Below, in pieces: positions 1 through 11,521 of a stretch of DNA of 64,000 nucleotides. The position numbers and the translations under genes are program-made. This DNA is from Sinohyriopsis cumingii (Eukaryota > Mollusca > Bivalvia > Unionida > Unionidae), in contig CM068825.1 of the NCBI GenBank assembly GCA_028554795.2, positions 158,880,553 to 158,944,552 on the forward strand, given 5' to 3'. The notes below the pieces were generated by a model. The model had not been told where the DNA came from, searched no databases, and saw nothing but the letters and a program-made list of their open reading frames with translations. The number at the start of each line of letters is the position of its first letter. Position 1 is the stretch's first letter.

Positions 1-807
1 CTTAAAAACCCTCCCAACCACCCCGCTATGCGAGCATCCTCGTATAATATATATCGCTCAGCTTAAAAAACTAGTGACACCTGGCAGTTGCAAGGGGAGG
101 TAAGGGGCAAGAGTTATTGCCCTTTGGTCTATATGAGATAGACAGAAAAGACGAATTTTCGTCTTTTAGTAGGGCTGGATTCGAGAGGTAGCAGGCTTAT
201 ATCCTAACAATAATGTGATCGGGTAAGTATTCTCAGAGAAACATAATTTACTAAAAATTTGCTTTCTTTTTGAAGGGTTAATCAATGCTCTATCAAATTT
301 GAATCAAGGATTATTTCATTATTTGGTGTCAGTTTCGATTAATCTTATAGATAAAAGTGAACATTACTTTTCTGAATCATTATGCAATCTGCCTGCAATA
401 CATAGACTGGATTCTATGTATTATCATTATTGTAGCAATTTTAAGCACTCTTCTTTGGAAGCTAAAATGTTTGTAAACATTGAAAATTTACACTGAATAA
501 TTAAGTGTAAACCAAACTTTGTATGCTCTGTCCTGTGGTAAAAGAATTTTCAGTTAATGGTTTGCCATTTTAAACTAACAGCATTATTCACAATGTGCCA
601 TTTTTACTTTAATCCTCTTTATTTCTTCAGAAGTGTGAGAGAAAAAAAGAATACATCTTGTTGCTTCAGTGTAAGATAAGAATATTACACCTGCAGATCA
701 AAAGTTTGTGTCCAGATTTTCATATCCTTCACTGACGCATATGATGAATTTTATTAGTCTCACACTAGGCCCTGTAATTTTCTTATACATTGCCTCTTGA
801 CTTTCAG
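1..807. other. No gene seen; upstream flank or intron before first coding exon
   Basis: I see no supported coding region here. The stretch would be an upstream intron or 5' flank of the gene whose first recognised exon begins at 808. The only structure noted is a short perfect hairpin at 146-167 (arms AAAAGACGA and TCGTCTTTT around a 4-base loop). Confidence 0.5.
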
Positions 808-923
808 ATGTTAGGAAAGCGTGGACTCCTGGACTTGCTGGGAATTAGGAAAACAGTGGGGACAAAAGACTTGTGGCCACCTCCCAGGCAAAAACTTGAA
901 GCCTCTTTCACCGAGAAACACTC
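808..923 (+). CDS. Host gene coding exon 1
   Basis: The 116-bp segment follows a pyrimidine-rich tract and acceptor (..TTGACTTTCAG, AG at 806-807) and ends before GTACAT at 924. It reads ATG from its first base for 38 codons plus two bases (TC). The peptide starts MLGKRGLLDLLG and ends EASFTEKH. The terminal TC joins the first base of exon 2 to give Ser. Because the ATG sits directly at the acceptor, it may be the initiator of a gene with a non-coding first exon, or an internal Met with coding sequence further upstream. The sequence alone does not decide this. Confidence 0.7.
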
Positions 924-1223
924 GTACATATTTTTATTTCTAGATACTTTGTAGTGATGTCCTGTCATTCATGAATTGGTGCAGGTCAAAAAACCATTAA
1001 ATAACAATTGGAATTAATCAAGAACAGCAGAAATTTGCTATAGTTAATGAGTTCATGAATTAACATTTTTAGTACAAACTAGCCATAATAAAACTGAAAG
1101 TTTCTCTTTATTGTAATCATTGTGAGCTCAAAAAGCCTTATTCAGCCCCTTTCTAGAGTGAATTCATTCATAAAAGGAATTAATAACTTTTATTTAGTAA
1201 CTATTCTATATAGTTTTATACCC

Positions 1224-1880
1224 TATATCCTCTAGGGATTTGGTTGCCAAGCAGGCTTTTTTATGCCCCATCCCTCTTGAGACAGGGATATGGTTGCCAA
1301 GCAGATTTTCTTTATGTTGTTGTTGTTGTTGTCGGGTTTAACGCCATTTTTCAGCACATGATAGGCTATACATGGCGGCCAGTATTAATGGTAGATGAAG
1401 AACCAGGGAAAACCCTGGAAAGAACCACTGCCCCATGAGAGGCTACTGGCAAGCTTTCTTACATACCCACAATTGCCAAATCCAAGAATTGAACCCACGC
1501 AGATGACGGTGAGATGGCAGTGATCCGTAATGGAGAGCGCTTTAGACCACTCAGCCACTCGGGGCCCCTGGTTTTCTTTATACCACAGCCCTCTAGAGGC
1601 AGGTATATAGTAGCCAAGCAGTTTTTTTTTATATACCCCTGCCCTTTAATGATAATAATAATAAAATAATAATAATAATAATGCTTTATTTAAAGAGGGT
1701 GACTCATTAGTCAAGGACTATTCTCCCTTGAGACTGAGATATGGTTACCAAGCAGGTTTTTTTTTATACACCAGCCCTTTAGAAGTGATGGTATAGTTAT
1801 TAAAGAGGTTTTCTTATTACACTATCTCTAGAGTTGGGGATAGGGTTATAAAGGAGTTATTTTTATACCCTGCCACATGA
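1224..1880. repeat. Minisatellite, about 50-bp unit, interrupted by a SINE
   Basis: About six diverged copies of a unit carry GGTTGCCAAGCAG followed by a T-rich stretch, TATACCCC and CCCTCTAGAG or CCCTTGAGA. Copies are seen near 1240, 1290, 1580-1630, 1740 and 1790-1870. A SINE at 1316-1571 splits one unit, and an (ATA)n tract at about 1648-1682 lies in another. Confidence 0.7.
1316..1571 (-). mobile_element. tRNA-derived SINE (family A) with 10-bp target-site duplication
   Basis: On the - strand this reads a GGGGCCCC start, a class-II tRNA-like head (A-box region TGGCTGAGTGGTCTAAAGCG, B-box region near GGGTTCAATTC), a body with AAGCTTGCCAGTAGC, and an end GGCGTTAAACCC followed by (CAA)n. 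The 10-base word TTTTCTTTAT flanks it at 1306-1315 and 1572-1581, which is a clean target-site duplication. The A box marks a tRNA-Leu/Ser-type origin. The insertion lies in a minisatellite unit. Confidence 0.88.
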
Positions 1881-2749
1881 GGTGGGGTTATATATGAATT
1901 CTGGTGTCTGTCCATCTATCTAGTACACTGTAGGTTCAACTAGTCCCATAGTTATACTGGTTATATACCCAAAGAGTTTATGCAGTGACCTTTCAATGTG
2001 AAAAACATATTTGTTCCAAGGCCTACTTAGGCCTAAATGAAAAAAGTGACCTTCACATGTCCAGTATGATCATGGCAGCCATCTTGAAAGCCTTATTATG
2101 GTGTCTGCATCTGATTGGATAGTCATTTTGACATGAAACTTTTCATAGAAAACTTAAATGGTGTTTATCTGATATCCCATATCGGCCTGCTTGAAAATCT
2201 TCTTGTTACTAATCCTGGACAGTTGGTCCTATAGACATGGACATTTCACTGAAAGACTTTTTATGATATCTAACTGGCTCTGAATGAAAATGCTGCCTGT
2301 CTGACACCATATATGGCTGCCATGGTGGACATCTTGAAAAAATACTTTTTTTTGCTACTCTTGAATGGTGATAGCAGCATGGGGTTTTCACTAAAAGACT
2401 TCTTTAATCTCTAGCTGATCCTCAATGAAAGTGGAGGGAGGTACCATCTGTGATGGAATGCTATGAAACTTGGTAATTACAATGGCTTTCACATGAAGAT
2501 TTAGCAATGTCCTTACCAATAAATCATTTATACCCATGCAATTATTACCAGAGTTACTGTTCTTTTTGTCGTATATACTTATGCAGTGTTTGACACAGTG
2601 AGAACAACTAGTCCAGGAGTTTTATAATGATTGCCATGAAAATTGGTAAATATAATGCCATCACTTGAAGATGAATAATTGTTATTAGTGACGAGTCACT
2701 TTTCTGCCAGAATCAGTATTAGAGTTATGTCTATTTCAGCTTGCTTGCA

Positions 2750-2875
2750 GCTGTATGTAGTATATAACAGCTGTATGTTGTGTATGACAGCTGTATGTAG
2801 TTTATAACAGCTATATTTAAATGTAGTATATGACAGTTGTATGTAGTGTATGACAGCTGTATGTAGTGTATGAGA
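2750..2875. repeat. Short minisatellite, about 21-bp unit
   Basis: Repeats of GACAGCTGTATGTAGTGTAT with small variations occur about six times. The CAGCTG core is self-complementary. Confidence 0.75.
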
Positions 2876-3071
2876 GAATCTTGTGAATGCAACTAGTGTC
2901 ACAGATTTCATTTGGATTGCCATCAAAAATGGAAAATCTTTCATTCATCAGCTGATGATGCACTTATCAACACATCATTGTTCCCTTGCAACATTTGTTG
3001 GTGGTTTAGCCCATTTCTACTTGGAACCTGATGTTTGATATGACAGACTCAACTCGTCCAATAGTTTTCAC

Positions 3072-3400
3072 TTGAAATGGATTGCCATTTAGCTTTGCAC
3101 TTGTGATTATCATTTGAAGATACCCAACTAGTCTAAGTTTTCATTGGATAGCCATTTAACTTTGTACTTGTTATGATTATCATTTGAAGATACCCAACTA
3201 GTCTAAGTTTTCATTGGATAGCCATTTAACTTTGTACTTGTTATGATTATCATTTGAAGATACCCAACTAGTCTAAGTTTTCATTGGATAGCCATTTAAC
3301 TTTGTACTTGTTATGATTATCATTTGAAGATACCCAACTATTGTAAGTTTTCATTGGATAGCCATTTAACTTTGTACTTGTTATGATTATCATTTGATAA
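3072..3400. repeat. Minisatellite, 70-bp unit, about 4.5 copies
   Basis: The word TACCCAACTA recurs at 3121, 3191, 3261 and 3331, exactly 70 bases apart, within near-identical units. The homogeneity suggests recent expansion. Confidence 0.9.
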
Positions 3401-3746
3401 TATGCATATAGATCAGTAAGTGTCATCCCACAATATTTTGCAGAGTTATTGCCCTTTTGTCTTGTGAACTATTGCTAAGAAATTTGTTGTTCAGGTAAAA
3501 TACTTAAAATGAATCATGATTGGTGTAGCCTATTACCATCTACACCCACACCAAGGGGGTCAGGATTTACTGAGGACTGTACATATATTCATCAGAAACA
3601 TTCATAGAGAACTAATTTTACCCAGAATTTGATTTAGCTTCTCAAATTTGACCAATTAAACTATTTATGTAAGTGTTTACTGCTTATTAATAATTTCTGG
3701 ATAAAGATCATGATAAGCATGATAAAATTTCTGTGTTGTTTATAAA

Positions 3747-3878
3747 GTGAAAAATGAAATATAGCCTTCAGAGTGAAAAATGAAATATAGCCTTCAAAGT
3801 GAAAAATGAAATATAGCTTTCAAAGTGAAAAATGAAATATAGCTTTCAAAGTGAAAAATGAAATATAGCTTTCAAAGA
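3747..3878. repeat. Minisatellite, 26-bp unit, five copies
   Basis: The unit GTGAAAAATGAAATATAGC followed by YTTCAAA is repeated five times with one or two substitutions. Confidence 0.9.
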
Positions 3879-4654
3879 CGGCTCATTTCTGTCATATAAT
3901 TGGGTTGTAATTGTTGTATATAGAGCCAAAACAAGTAAAAGTTAAAATCAGAAGTATTTTTTAACAAGAAATATTTAAATAGAAAATAGGTACTTGGATA
4001 TTCATTTTGTTTAACTAGTGAATAGTGACACCTAATATCTTACTTGGCCATGGTGCTGTTTGGCAGCATTTTGTAAAAGACACAAATAAGGCAAACTGTA
4101 TGCTGTGCAAGTTTGAGTTAGGGTACAAGGGAACAACTTAAGACTTGCTAAATTGCCTGACATACAACTCCAACTCACAAGGTAATCATAATATCATAAT
4201 TTTGTATAGTCATAGTGTTCACTGCATCTACATTTTTATTCGAAGTCTTTCAGGTTCTTTGGAAAAGATATTGTGTTGTTTGGCAAGTTGGAAAAAAAAT
4301 TGTTCTTTAGTTGTATGATATTTGTTTTTAAAAAAACGATGTTTGTTTGCAGAACCACCCTTCAAGGTCATCTTGGTTAAGAGGTCAATATGGCCTGTTT
4401 GACAGGGTGTGATTAGTACAGGTTTGACTCAACATATATAAAAAAATCAGAGATGTAAATTCACTCATCTAATGCATTATTCTTTTCCAAATTGAGCATT
4501 TCATTCATTTTTTTTATCTGTTCTATTTACCTTGTTCTGATTCAGTCTTTTTCCTATATTTACATCCTTGAAGTGTCACCGAGGTGAAAAATAATTTAAC
4601 TATTTGTAAAGGCAACATTAAGAGCTTATAGTTTTGCAAATTTAAAAATATATT

Positions 4655-4968
4655 TAACTATATATGGTCATTCTTTGGATACTAGATTAGTATCTTAAAG
4701 TAATAATAGTGAAATACATAAATATGGTAATTGTGTGGATATTACTTTAGTATGTTAAAGTAATTACAATGAAAAACATATATATGTTAAATTGTCTGGA
4801 TATTACATTTAGTATGTTAAAGTAATTACAATGGAATACATGTATATGAGCATTGTCTGAATATTACATTTAGTATGTTAAAGTAATTACAATGGAATAC
4901 ATGTATATGAGCATTGTCTGAATATTACATTTAGTATGTTAAAGTATTTACAATGGAATACATGTATA
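4655..4968. repeat. Minisatellite, 61-bp unit, about five copies
   Basis: TATTACATTT recurs at 4801, 4862 and 4923 with period 61. Two more diverged units lie upstream. Each unit carries TAGTATGTTAAAGTAATTAC. Confidence 0.85.
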
Positions 4969-5198
4969 AACCTCATTCATCTAGAATATATTTCAACCTG
5001 ATTCACACATTTGTATTTGCTGATTTTGGTATAGAACCAGAGCTAGTTCAGTTCCTTTCATTGGAATAGTTTTCATGTCTCCAAAGAATTTCAAATAAAT
5101 TATCTTCCACTGTATACAAAATAACAGCAATAGAATTTTGAAGATAACCATTATCAGTAGTATTTAGCATTTTCAATCAAGGTTGTTAACTATGGTGT

Positions 5199-5199
5199 C

Positions 5200-5294
<95 letters not shown>
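5199..5294. repeat. (TG)n(TA)n microsatellite next to a splice acceptor
   Basis: About 12 TG dinucleotides run into about 35 TA dinucleotides. The tract ends about 11 bases before the AG of exon 2, where a polypyrimidine tract would normally lie. Confidence 0.95.
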
Positions 5295-5298
<4 letters not shown>

Positions 5299-5305
5299 AA
5301 TTCAG

Positions 5306-5397
5306 AGAAAAGGCTGGACTGTCTGTTGGGGCCAGAGCCCTTGCCAAGCATCACCACAGGGATAAGAGTAGCTCCTGGTGGGGTACTTCAACAGGAA
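5306..5397 (+). CDS. Host gene coding exon 2
   Basis: The 92-bp exon has one leading base completing the Ser codon from exon 1, 30 codons, and one trailing base. The acceptor is GAATTCAG (AG 5304-5305) and the donor is GTAAGT at 5398. The peptide contains AGLSVGARALAKHHHRDK and SSSWWGTSTG. The trailing A joins CT of exon 3 to give Thr and the continuous motif STGTEQ. The acceptor has a poor pyrimidine tract because the TA microsatellite sits there. An acceptor two bases downstream (5306-5307) is possible but would break the phase with exon 1. Confidence 0.75.
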
Positions 5398-5687
5398 GTA
5401 AGTTTTTCTTTAATTATTTTTGGTCCATATTTTATACTCGTCTCATCCACTGATTGTTTAGTCATGCTGCCCATAACTGTTGTAACTGTCTATTTGTAAA
5501 TCCCACTCTGAAGCTTTTGGTCCTACTTAATGTAAAAAATGTATTTTTTTTAATTTATTGTGCCTTTAATGCTTTGAAAATCCCCCATAAGGTCCATTTT
5601 GTCTACCTTGACTGCCTCAAAGTGTTTTAGAACTTATAAAAATGTTATCTGTTGTCATTTTCATTGATATTTTTTATTTTAGCAGAT

Positions 5688-5790
5688 CATTTGTAGCTGG
5701 TTTGAGGTTTTGTAAAGGCATCATTTATAGCTGGTTTGAAGTTTTGTACAAACATTGTTTATTGCTGGTTTGAGGTTTGGCACCAACTTT
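5688..5790. repeat. Three diverged copies of an approximately 36-bp unit
   Basis: TAGCTGGTTTGAGGTTTTG-like segments recur near 5694, 5730 and 5765 with substitutions. Confidence 0.6.
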
Positions 5791-7020
5791 TGACATTAGC
5801 ACAGATCCTGCAAAGGCATGTGAGTGCTTGAATCATGAAATATTTGTACAAACTGACACACTTGGAGAGAAGTGAAAGTCAAGCAAAAAAAATGTTGGGG
5901 TGAAATGGTTCACATGTTGATATGATTCACAATACACACAGCCTGAGATACAATACATATTGATACAAATATGAACTTGATAGTCTTCCCATCTTTGGAA
6001 GGTAGTTGGTGCCCTTTTATATACATTCTTGGTTGTATTTCCAATATGCAGATTACAGACAAACATAAAAATACTTTCAAACAGACTACCTGTTGGTTGT
6101 CAGTGAGTTTTATTCAATATTTTAGGCCAATTAATGTTTGCTTTATCTAACTCATTATAGGTACAAGGCTTTTTGTCTTGCATCAGTGCTTTGAAAACAT
6201 CTTATTACCAATTTCATTTCTCACTTAAACTTGAAAGACATTATCTTCAAAACAAAAGAAATAATGAAATTTCCTGGTGCAAAGAAAATCTCACCTATAA
6301 CAAACCTGGGCATGGGAATGAGGATGAATACCAGCAAGATCTATCACACTGTTATTCCTGCAGATGCAAGAGACTGCTGTGGCCACAGGTACTTGTATTT
6401 GTTAGTGAAGAAGGAAAACTATCGACTACCACCAGTCCTATTCTATAATTTTATATTTTTAAACTTGCACAAGGTGATAAACTTGAACAGTTTTAAAATC
6501 TTCCCAATCACTGATTCTGTGCTAATTTTATTTATTCCATCACACCTTCATTCACAGGTTAAATATCTTTGCATAAAAAGATAAATTCCAAATTTGTTCC
6601 CAATGTACATTTTAAGGAGAGATACTGCCAGGATTTTATCTTAAGGGAGACCTCCCCCCTTTGTCAATGAATTAAGGGGGAGTGGATAAAGGAGGTGTGG
6701 AGGGTAGGAGAAGAAAAGGTCTTAGTTCAATATTTACCTCATACTTCAATATCTCTCTCCATTTTCTTAAAGCTCTACTGAGATCAGTATAGATGTCACC
6801 TCAAATTGTAAAAGAATTAGTATGCTTATTAGAGATTGCATAATAAGAAAACCTCTTTAAGCATACTCTGTTCCCTGTCTGTGTATGAATATTGTTCTGT
6901 GCTTTCTTTTAAAGGGGCATGTACATAGCTAGCTTTGTAAGTTTGAATATGTTGGGAAACTGATCTTTGTGACTGATGTGTACAATTGTCCATTGCTTAC
7001 AGACTATCTTTTGCACAGAT

Positions 7021-7272
7021 CTGCTCCGAAGTAGGATTTTTCACTAAAATAAGCTTTGTTGAGTCAGTGGTTTATTGACTACTATGCAAGATTCTTATCT
7101 GTTCCATAATGCACAGTGTTGGTTTTCAGTCTATCAATGCCCTAATCTGCTCCAAAGTAGGATTTTTCACTAAAATAAGCTTTGTTGAGTCAGTGGTTTA
7201 TTGACTACTATGCAAGATTTCTTATCTGTTCCATAATGCACAGTGTTGGTTTTCAGTCTATCAATGCCCTAA
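7021..7272. repeat. 126-bp tandem duplication
   Basis: CTGCTCC(G/A)AAGTAGGATTTTT begins at 7021 and again at 7147. The two copies are nearly identical through TCTATCAATGCCCTAAT. A third copy seems to start and then diverge at about 7273. Confidence 0.9.
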
Positions 7273-8119
7273 TCTGTTCGTGCAGACAGAGATATTCAAA
7301 TAAATATCTTTATTTCTTAATTTCATTTTTTAAATCCTTATTTATTTAGTTTATTTTAACCCTGATATGGACAAATGGTTTTGTAGCATAAGATCTGCAG
7401 GGCTAAACTGAGTGACAAAAAAATGAAAATTTCATTTTACTTTTAAATTGTTTGTAATTTAATTAGACTCAGTATTCTGTCCTTTCTACATTTAATTTGA
7501 AATACTGCTGAAAGAGGGGATGACCGTCATGCTGTTTAATTTTGTCGATCCAACATGTACATCTGACTCATATATAATACCATTTTCAAAATCACTCAGT
7601 GGTATCTTCATTACCACTTTTCCAGCTCCATTAATCTGATATGCTTCATAACTGTACAAACTATTGGCATCATCACTTTCATAAGCCAGTATTTGCCGAA
7701 TGAATCATAATCAACCATGCGGGGTATCAGACAATTTTGGTTTTCAAGGTAGCCTGTATTTTAAATATGCATTTGTAAAACTTCCTTCATGGAAAGTTCA
7801 AACTATGCCATAATGAGGCTTATTCATGGGCACCAAGTGTCAGTCAAATTTAGTTTAACAACCATTCATGTCATGTTTGAAAAATCCATATGCTTAAAGA
7901 GTGCCTACCCAAAAAACAGATGTTGTGACAAGAATGGTTAGCCTGAATAAAGATTGTGTACTTCCCTGAGCACATTGTCATATTCTGGGCTTTCAACTAA
8001 TTTGCAGGAGTTCTCGTGCGTCAATGTTCTCCAAGTAGGTGAATTCGTACAAATTTTGCAAGATTCACATAATTGCACACCCTGACAGCATCTCATTTAA
8101 AGTACTTTACATATCAATG

Positions 8120-10063
8120 ATATATTGGTAAAATTCATCCGCTGTTGTCCAGTTAACACTACAATGCATAGCTCTGCACCAACCTTCTGTGCAATAGTAA
8201 GAGACTGGTGTGGAGCTACAACAGCTTTATATGTTCTACTCTATTTGTCTTAAAGATTAGACAACCACAGAAATGCACAACTAAGGACGAAGACAATGAA
8301 CCTACATGCTGACATGTACACATTGCTGGAGTTTTTGGTGGATAAGGAAGATAAATCAGCAATAGGCTCTCCAGTTACAAAATGCCATAACTCAACATTA
8401 TCAGAGACATCCCTGGCACCTGTGTCACCATAGGACTCATTGCTGTCGATACCTTTAGGCCTTGCTTCCTCAGGGCTCCACTCTTCAGCTCTTGCTCCAC
8501 TGACACATGGACCAATCACATGGATCAAACATCCCTAACCCATCCCAACATATGATTTTGACAATGTCATCCCCCATCATGGCCTTATGATTTCTATTTC
8601 ATGTGGCATAGACCTACTACAAGGGATCCTCAGGGACAAACATGATAAGTTCCCAGAAATTAATATGTCATCCAGTTTGTCAAACCTGGTATATACAGGC
8701 AAATAGGGAGATCAGTCTAACCCACAGGTAGCCTCACTGCACTCTCCATTTACAATTCCAAGCCTAGTGTCTGACACTGCTCAATTCTCTCAACCCTTGG
8801 TACAACAGAAGGTTTGGTAACCATTGAAAATCACCATTTCTGCTTTAGGGCATGACATATTTTTTCAGCAGCAGCAGACCTTGACACTCTTTGCCAGCTC
8901 ATTCAATCAAACAGGTGCCTAATTTCATGCAAGCAGAGACGATAACTTTCTTCACTCATGAACTCAGTATGCCAAATGAAAGACTTAGCCTTCAGATTCC
9001 ATTGAAGAAGTTTTCTGCCTTTTGCCTCCAGAGTTCTGCCCACTGCCTCCAATCTTATCAACCACCTGGACCAAAGCTCCAGCATGTGTTGATCTGATCA
9101 TGACAAAGCAAGAATCCAACTTAAGATTACTTACTCAGTCTGGCAGATTCACAGACATTTTGAACTGTTTAAAATCATCAGTTACAAGAAGCCAGGACAT
9201 CCCCAACATCAAACATTTCTTTCTCTCACAAAATGTCTTCCAGCAAGTTTTTGTCAGCAATTCTACTAAACCAGCCTTTCATTTCGAAACCCCCAACAGA
9301 TTGGGACATTGCAGCTTAATGGATGACAAAATTATACTCTATTTGTATGGATCAAACACCTTTAAAGAACACTCACCAATTGGTCTGTTATGTAGTAGCT
9401 GTGAGCTTTGTGTTGGACTGGTTATCGATGTATATCATCCAACAGGTGGAATAGAGCTCATCTCCACTTACTCCGAATTCCATGATACATGCATGGGAGT
9501 CGGTCTCTAGAATGACCTGGGTTCTGAACAGAGCTGATCAGCATACTTTAACCAATGTTGTCACAGTAGCTAGTGGAACAAGATGCTCTGCTCTCCACCT
9601 CCAGCTTCCTTGAGGATCATCATAAGGCCAAGCTATGATTACAACTGTTATCCTCTAAACTGGCCATATTGATGAAGTATGCAAACAAGCCTTTTAGGAG
9701 ACCAATTTTCCAACTCCCTCCACTGTAACATTCATACAGTGACGTTTAAGGAAACAAACAAAGGAACCAATGGACATGACTCAACACAAACCTCTAACTA
9801 GTTGTCTAATCATAGTTCCTCATGTCAGAAACCATGGTTCTTGCAAGAACCAAAAGTGGACAAAAGACAGCATATTAGTGATTACTAATGTCAAATTTCT
9901 CTCCATCTCTCAAAAATGACATTGTCTCCACTCTGCCCTTACTACAGATCCCACTAGGAGGAATGCATCAGTGCGTTGCTGCCCAGTGGGACAAGATGTG
10001 CAATGATGATCATTGGACCTGAGAAGTGGTTTCCAAGGAAATCTGCATCAAAGGTGTCAATTG
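8120..10063 (+). other. Degenerate repeat-derived sequence, possibly the upstream part of the DIRS element
   Basis: There is no intact gene. Near 9990-10060 one frame gives QWDKMCNDDHWT followed by a stop and EVVSKEICIKG. This resembles the region that precedes the reverse transcriptase in DIRS-type proteins, so the stretch may be the upstream part of the DIRS remnant. The open frame at 9022-9510 (162 aa) has no domain I recognise. A segment at about 8125-8195 is similar to 10750-10832, which suggests a dispersed repeat. Confidence 0.3.
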
Positions 10064-11088
10064 TACTTGGGTACCCACCCATTTATAATTACCCAGATAA
10101 TAAAATTAGTTATAGGGTACTCATTTTGTTCATGTAATAAAAAACAGAACAACATGTTCCCAAATTCAGATTAAAGATATCTGGTGACATCAGGAGCAAA
10201 CAAGACACAGAATAACGAGTTCAGTTCAGGGCTCATATCATGGGACTATTTGGCTACTGCACATTTACAAATCGTTGAAGTCTGTCTACTGATCTTATAT
10301 TTTCGACGTGTGCAACCATTTGGCTATGTATGTCAAACAGTTTCCTTATTTTCTATTAATAGTAACTGCACAACACATTTCGAGGAAAGAAAAAGGTTTC
10401 TTGATTTTGAAGTCATGTGTCACAGATTCATTATAGTTTGATACATACTTAAGTAACAGACCAGTCTATATTTAAAAAAAAACCATGGTGCCAAATATAT
10501 AGTGAAATGGGTTATATCAATGTGACTTGGTGGATGTTATATGATTAAACCATGTTAGAGAAGAGAGATTTTGTTAATCTGAAGAACATGTTGCATCAGG
10601 AAAATGACAGAACAATATCGCTTTACAAACTTTCAATTAGGAATTCAGCGTTGATTTGATACAGCGCTCAGAATTTGTGGAGTTTATGACCTTTCAGTGA
10701 AAGTTAAACTTTTATGTAGGTTAGTTTAGGTGAATTTTGTGTATTAATAATTGATCATTTGGTAAAATTTGTTTTGCTGTTGTCCATGTAACACTATAAG
10801 GCATAGCTCTGCACCAACTTTGTGTTCAATAATATTCTATAATGTTCTATCCTTGTGACAAGAATTTTAACTAACTGCAGATCTAGATAAATAGCAAAAT
10901 TAATTGTACATTTTTTATACAATTATCTGTAATTATAGCATGTAATATATTGATTAATCTTTTTATGCCACTCATATTAGTAATAATTACTTTTATACCT
11001 CTTGGGGGATGTTGACATGTATGAACTTACAACAAAGCAGTTAACGTTTACATTTAATATAATTTCCCTTTGATCGGGTACCCAAGTA
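10064..11088. mobile_element. Candidate DNA element with 13-bp terminal inverted repeats
   Basis: TACTTGGGTACCC at 10064-10076 is repeated in inverse orientation as GGGTACCCAAGTA at 11076-11088. The inverted pair brackets about 1 kb that separates two stretches of DIRS-like coding remnant. No target duplication or transposase is evident, so this could be an unrelated inverted pair. Confidence 0.35.
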
Positions 11089-11129
11089 ACTGATCATTAG
11101 GACTGATGGGTACCCGGTTAAAAATGTTC

Positions 11130-11521
11130 CCAAAATTTTGACATTTTTTTGTCTGCATCACTTTCAAAATACCTGAGTCCCATCAGCTACAAACAATCCA
11201 ACAGACCCATTCAAAGACACCACCTTTGCAGCAAGGGTGATGCAAATCATTCAAAATAGTAAATACCCTGGGATTTTATTCCAAACTTTTCTTGGTCCCA
11301 GAGCCAAACAGCACACTGCACCCTATGATAGACTTATGTTCCCTCAGTCAATTCATTCACCCTCCTTGCTTCGCGATGGATACACCATAGTGCATTTCAA
11401 ATGCGCTTCAAGAGGAAGATTTTGCAGTCAGCTTGGACTTACAAAAAATAACATATCTTCACATCCCTATTCATAGTGCTTCCATGAAGTTCATGTGATT
11501 TGCCTACAACGACATCTCTTA
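11130..11521 (+). pseudogene. DIRS-type retrotransposon, 5' part of reverse transcriptase (decayed)
   Basis: Across several frames this matches the beginning of a DIRS-family reverse transcriptase. Near the end one frame reads LDLQKITYLHIPIHSAS, then a stop, then FAYNDIS. This corresponds to the motif-A region LDL..AY...PIH of DIRS elements. Frameshifts and stops show it is dead. The frame is cut at 11521 by the pogo-like insertion and resumes at 13490 with YLFQALSFGLS. The first catalytic-region Asp (in LDL) is present. Confidence 0.65.

Larger units (their letters stand above)
924..5305 (+). other. Intron 1 of host gene
   Basis: The intron starts GTACAT and ends TTGAATTCAG. It contains a 50-bp minisatellite with a SINE inside it and arrays with periods of about 21, 70, 26 and 61 bp. 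A (TG)n(TA)n tract stops about 11 bases before exon 2. The stretch 1890-2740 holds degenerate, weakly repetitive sequence that I cannot assign. Confidence 0.6.

Noticed and set aside
6231-6388. Possible exon with ATG at 6261 and donor-like GGTACTTG
   Set aside because: No good acceptor; it is not needed by the host-gene phase and has no recognised similarity.
9022-9510. 162-codon frame as a gene
   Set aside because: No domain; it is embedded in degenerate retroelement-like sequence.
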